This document shows, one piece after another, positions 61,101 to 64,000 of a stretch of DNA of 64,000 bases. Each line of letters starts with the position of its first letter. Position 1 is the first letter of the stretch. The stretch spans positions 25,359,505 to 25,423,504 of the forward strand of contig CM041115.1 of NCBI GenBank assembly GCA_023079485.1. The letters are read 5' to 3'. This DNA comes from Archilochus colubris. Taxonomy: Eukaryota; Chordata; Aves; Apodiformes; Trochilidae. Both the position numbers and the translations under genes were made by a program. The notes below the pieces were generated by a model that was not told where the DNA came from, ran no database searches, and saw only the letters and a program-made list of their open reading frames with translations.

Positions 61101-64000
61101 GCCAGAATGATGCATGCATCTCCACAAGAACCAGTGAAATTACTGCCAGTTAAATAGAGGTAATTGATGTTTGTGCAAAACAGCATTTTTAAATTTTTTT
61201 CCTTCTTGTGGTTAATGTTCAGTGAGATAATGCAAATGAGTCCTCCATACCCCTCCCTACTCTGGCCTGTCACATGTACTTTTCATCCTTTTCCTTTGTC
61301 TTGTGGGTAGTAGTAGTTGCTAAATGATTTCTATGGGGAATAATATACTTAGGAAGTAATTTCCATTTCAGATCTTTACTGCCTGTGGCCTAGGGAGTGG
61401 AAGGCTGATATGTTATCTTTCCAAGCTGAGTCACTCTGAAGCATATGCTTGTAAAGTACTGTTTTTAATAATCTTTACTGCTACAGAGCAAAAGCTGGTC
61501 TCTGAATAAGGACAACCAGATTAAACTTTCTTCCATGTGAAGGTGGCTTGGGCAGAATCAGACATTTCCAAGGCAGACTGATAGTGAAAACACGATAAGG
61601 GAAGTATCACTGTGGGGAGAACTTGAGCGTCACTTGTGACAGGAGAAAAATCTGCACAGGATCATTTGTCTTCCTTGGTTCCTACAACTCTAAAATCTTC
61701 TTGTCCTGTCTTATGACCCTTTTGTGCTCTAAGAGTAGGGCAGCAACAGGATAAAAGAAGTGAAGCTGGCCTCCTGCACAGGCAAGCAGAGTTTTAATAC
61801 TGGCTGCTGTTTTTCCTGATCTGTAAGTCTGCTTGTCCAAATCAAGTTATTTTCTTGATGCTTCTCTCAGGCTGTATACCTCTGTTTGGTGTGCTGTTCT
61901 TAACCAAGCTGTGTTTTTTATTTTAAGAGGGTTAGTGTTCAGGCTGAGGGAGATGCATTTTAAAGAAAAAACACCTTGCAAGGTAACGTTTTTGTACCAG
62001 ATGCATTGGCAGAGAGTGTCTGGGCACCTGCAGAGATCATATTTTCTTAAGAGTCTATCCTGTAAATAAGCTTTCAATGGTAGTGCTATGTTTAGGCTGT
62101 GGGCATACCTTCTTGGCTCTTGGGAGACATCCCAGGAGCTGCTGCTCAGTTACAGCAGTGAGTTATATAAAAACTTGCAAGTAGGACATTGTTACTAGCT
62201 TTTATCTTAGCCTTTGCAGTCATATTATGATAGTGCAGAACATGCTGTATGAGTGTGTGATTAAAGGGGTTTGATGCCCAGAGCCTAATGCTGGTTCAAC
62301 AGGGTCTTTTTATTCTGTCAGGTATGTAGTGTATCTGATTATTTTCCCATTCCAAATTATCTTTACCCATGAAAGCAGTAAAAAGTGCCATTTATCCTGG
62401 AAATCTTACTTTATGGGGTTTGCAAACAGCTTACTTACTTCTCTTGCACGTGATTTTTTTTTTTTTAAATGGCCTGCTAAAATTACCTGAGAGTGAAGCT
62501 ATAGGAAGCTGAGGGCTTGCCCATCTGACATGATGAAGAAGAAGAAACCCATAAAAATTACACAGTGACTTCCATCTTGAGAGTGATAGCCGGGGAGCCT
62601 CAGGGGCAAAAGTTGGCAAGATGCAAAGCTTTTTATAGGAGTTCTGAAGCAATGCTGTAGTTGTCCCAGCCTGCAGCAGATCATTGAAATGTATAAAATA
62701 TATTACTGGATCAGCTTGGTCGTAAACTATGCAATTCAGGGTAGCATAAATGTGTTTCATATTAAGTAGGATCCTACGTTGATTTATGACCTGACTAATG
62801 CCATTCTTCCCATCCAAAGTAGTGTGTTTCCAGATTCCATTTCCTACTATAATTGTTAGTACATAGTTTCTACAGGCTGCACTGTGGAGGGAGTTTCTCT
62901 TGGAATGAAATATTTCTGGAAGAAGGCTTGTTTTTCTGATGAGCCACATGTTGATTGGTAATGTTTTCTAAGCAGATCCAGCCAACAGCATTCACATATT
63001 TGGATCTGCAGAGATTTCTGTGAGAGGCCAGCTCTTTTTTTTAACAATACTTTTTGATCCCTTTGTATTTTGGTTTGTCTCTCTTTGCAAATGTAAATAG
63101 TCCCAAAATTATTTTTTTCTCCTCCAATAAAAATATGTGCAAACCAAGGAATGAGGTATTTCTTCTATAATATTTTGGTTAAGTTTTCAGCTTTACTAAC
63201 TCTATTATATTTTAATCTTCTGTCACACATTATAGATCTTGGCAAGCTGAAAAGTTGTGGTTCAGCTGTTGTTTCCATTTTATTTTCTAAAGATGTGATA
63301 TGTATACCCAAATTATAAAGAGCTGTGAAAAAAGCACCATAAACTCTTTTCTGCACCTCCTTTCCCATAGTGAAGTATTTTAGGTATATATAAAATACGA
63401 AGTAATACCCTAGACCTGATGAAGCATCCAAATATTTTCTTATAGTAGATACAGTATGGTGACCCCTCTTCTTTGAATCCATAAAAGGAATCCTGACTGA
63501 AAGTTATTTAAGCTCTTTGTCCAAAAAGCCAAAATTCTCATTGTATGTTCTTAAAACTTACTGAATGTTTATGGCTTCATTTTGTGTTGTTTTATATCTC
63601 TCATACTTTTTTAATAACAGCAAGCTGTGTCTAAAAAGTAATTCTCTGTTGTAATATGGAAGGAAAGAAGCAGTGATTTTACAGAAATTATTTTTTTCAA
63701 AGCAGAATCTCTCAAGCAGTTAAGCTTGTTTTCATTTTAGAATGAATTAGAATGCATTTAGTGCAAGCACCATAAGCAATAAAATTTCCAATTCAGTGGT
63801 TAACAGTCTCTTTGAACTGAGCTGGGGAGCAAGCTGTCGTAATTTAAGTCCTGGCCATGACTGTTGCTAAAGGTAGGAGAACATTGTGCTGCAACAATTA
63901 TTGCCAAGTTGCCTGGATCTCAGGGGAGGCTATTTCTCTTCTATTCTAACGCTATGGAAAAAAAAAAAAATTGTTTGCAACAGCTTGCTTTTTTCTTTTG
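58103..64000. other. Intron 1, AT-rich, no gene seen
   Basis: No exon, RNA gene or named repeat was recognised. The longest non-repeat open frame in the intron lies here on the minus strand (62431-62949, 172 codons) and has no recognised features. An A run lies at 63957-63970. Confidence 0.55.

Larger units (their letters stand above)
4794..64000 (+). other. EFNA5: EFNA5 intron 1 (5' part), beginning at a GT splice donor
   Basis: Intron 1 begins with GTACGC directly after the exon-1 codons; the donor has A at +3 and G at +5. I found no sequence matching ephrin exon 2, which should resume the receptor-binding domain after NPR, anywhere downstream. The rest of the window is therefore read as intron. 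EFNA5 is known to have a very long first intron in vertebrates, so more than 59 kb here is not surprising. After the CpG-rich first 700 bases the intron becomes AT-rich and holds only repeats and unannotated single-copy DNA. Independent non-coding RNAs inside it cannot be excluded from sequence alone. Confidence 0.88.

Overview
The window is vertebrate nuclear DNA and almost certainly from a bird. It carries a CR1 non-LTR retrotransposon whose reverse-transcriptase remnant and 3' end are typical of avian CR1, a second CR1 3' tail, and an LTR-like element with TGTCATGG...CCATGACA ends of the kind common in songbird genomes. A passerine is plausible but not proven. The only host gene I can support is EFNA5 (ephrin-A5), on the plus strand. 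In birds this gene is expected on the Z chromosome; that is background knowledge, not something the window shows.

Layout: 1-1.74 kb is AT-rich upstream DNA with a CR1 tail. From 1.74 to 5.48 kb lies a broken CpG-island domain: a dense CpG block at about 1.8-2.36 kb, a mixed stretch with polypyrimidine and poly-T tracts to 4.08 kb, and two more CpG-dense blocks around the leader and exon 1. EFNA5 exon 1 codes from 4669 to 4793 (signal peptide plus the start of the receptor-binding domain) and ends at a GT splice donor at 4794. From there to 64000 I read the sequence as the first part of the very long EFNA5 intron 1; no later EFNA5 exon is present.

The intron is AT-rich and sparse. It holds (ATTTT)n at 10.28 kb, a striking uninterrupted 1,310-base pyrimidine array at 14.46-15.77 kb built of CCTCT, TTCTC and TTTTC pentamers, an ERV/LTR-like GC-rich stretch at 34.6-35.75 kb, a weak CR1 tail at 38.07 kb, a hexamer microsatellite at 39.64 kb, a small GC-rich patch at 46.0-46.35 kb, a polypyrimidine tract ending in a splice-acceptor-like site at 48.4 kb, a tRNA-derived relic at 50.4 kb, a G-quadruplex motif at 54.72 kb, the main CR1 copy at 55.26-56.13 kb and the LTR-like element at 57.5-58.1 kb.

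I found no operons, CRISPR arrays or evidence of an undescribed multi-gene system. The observations most worth a second look are the 1.3 kb pyrimidine array, the paired inverted SOX-type palindrome at 29.3 kb, the LTR-like element with extended inverted ends, the possible poison exon at 48.4 kb, and the uORFs in the EFNA5 leader.
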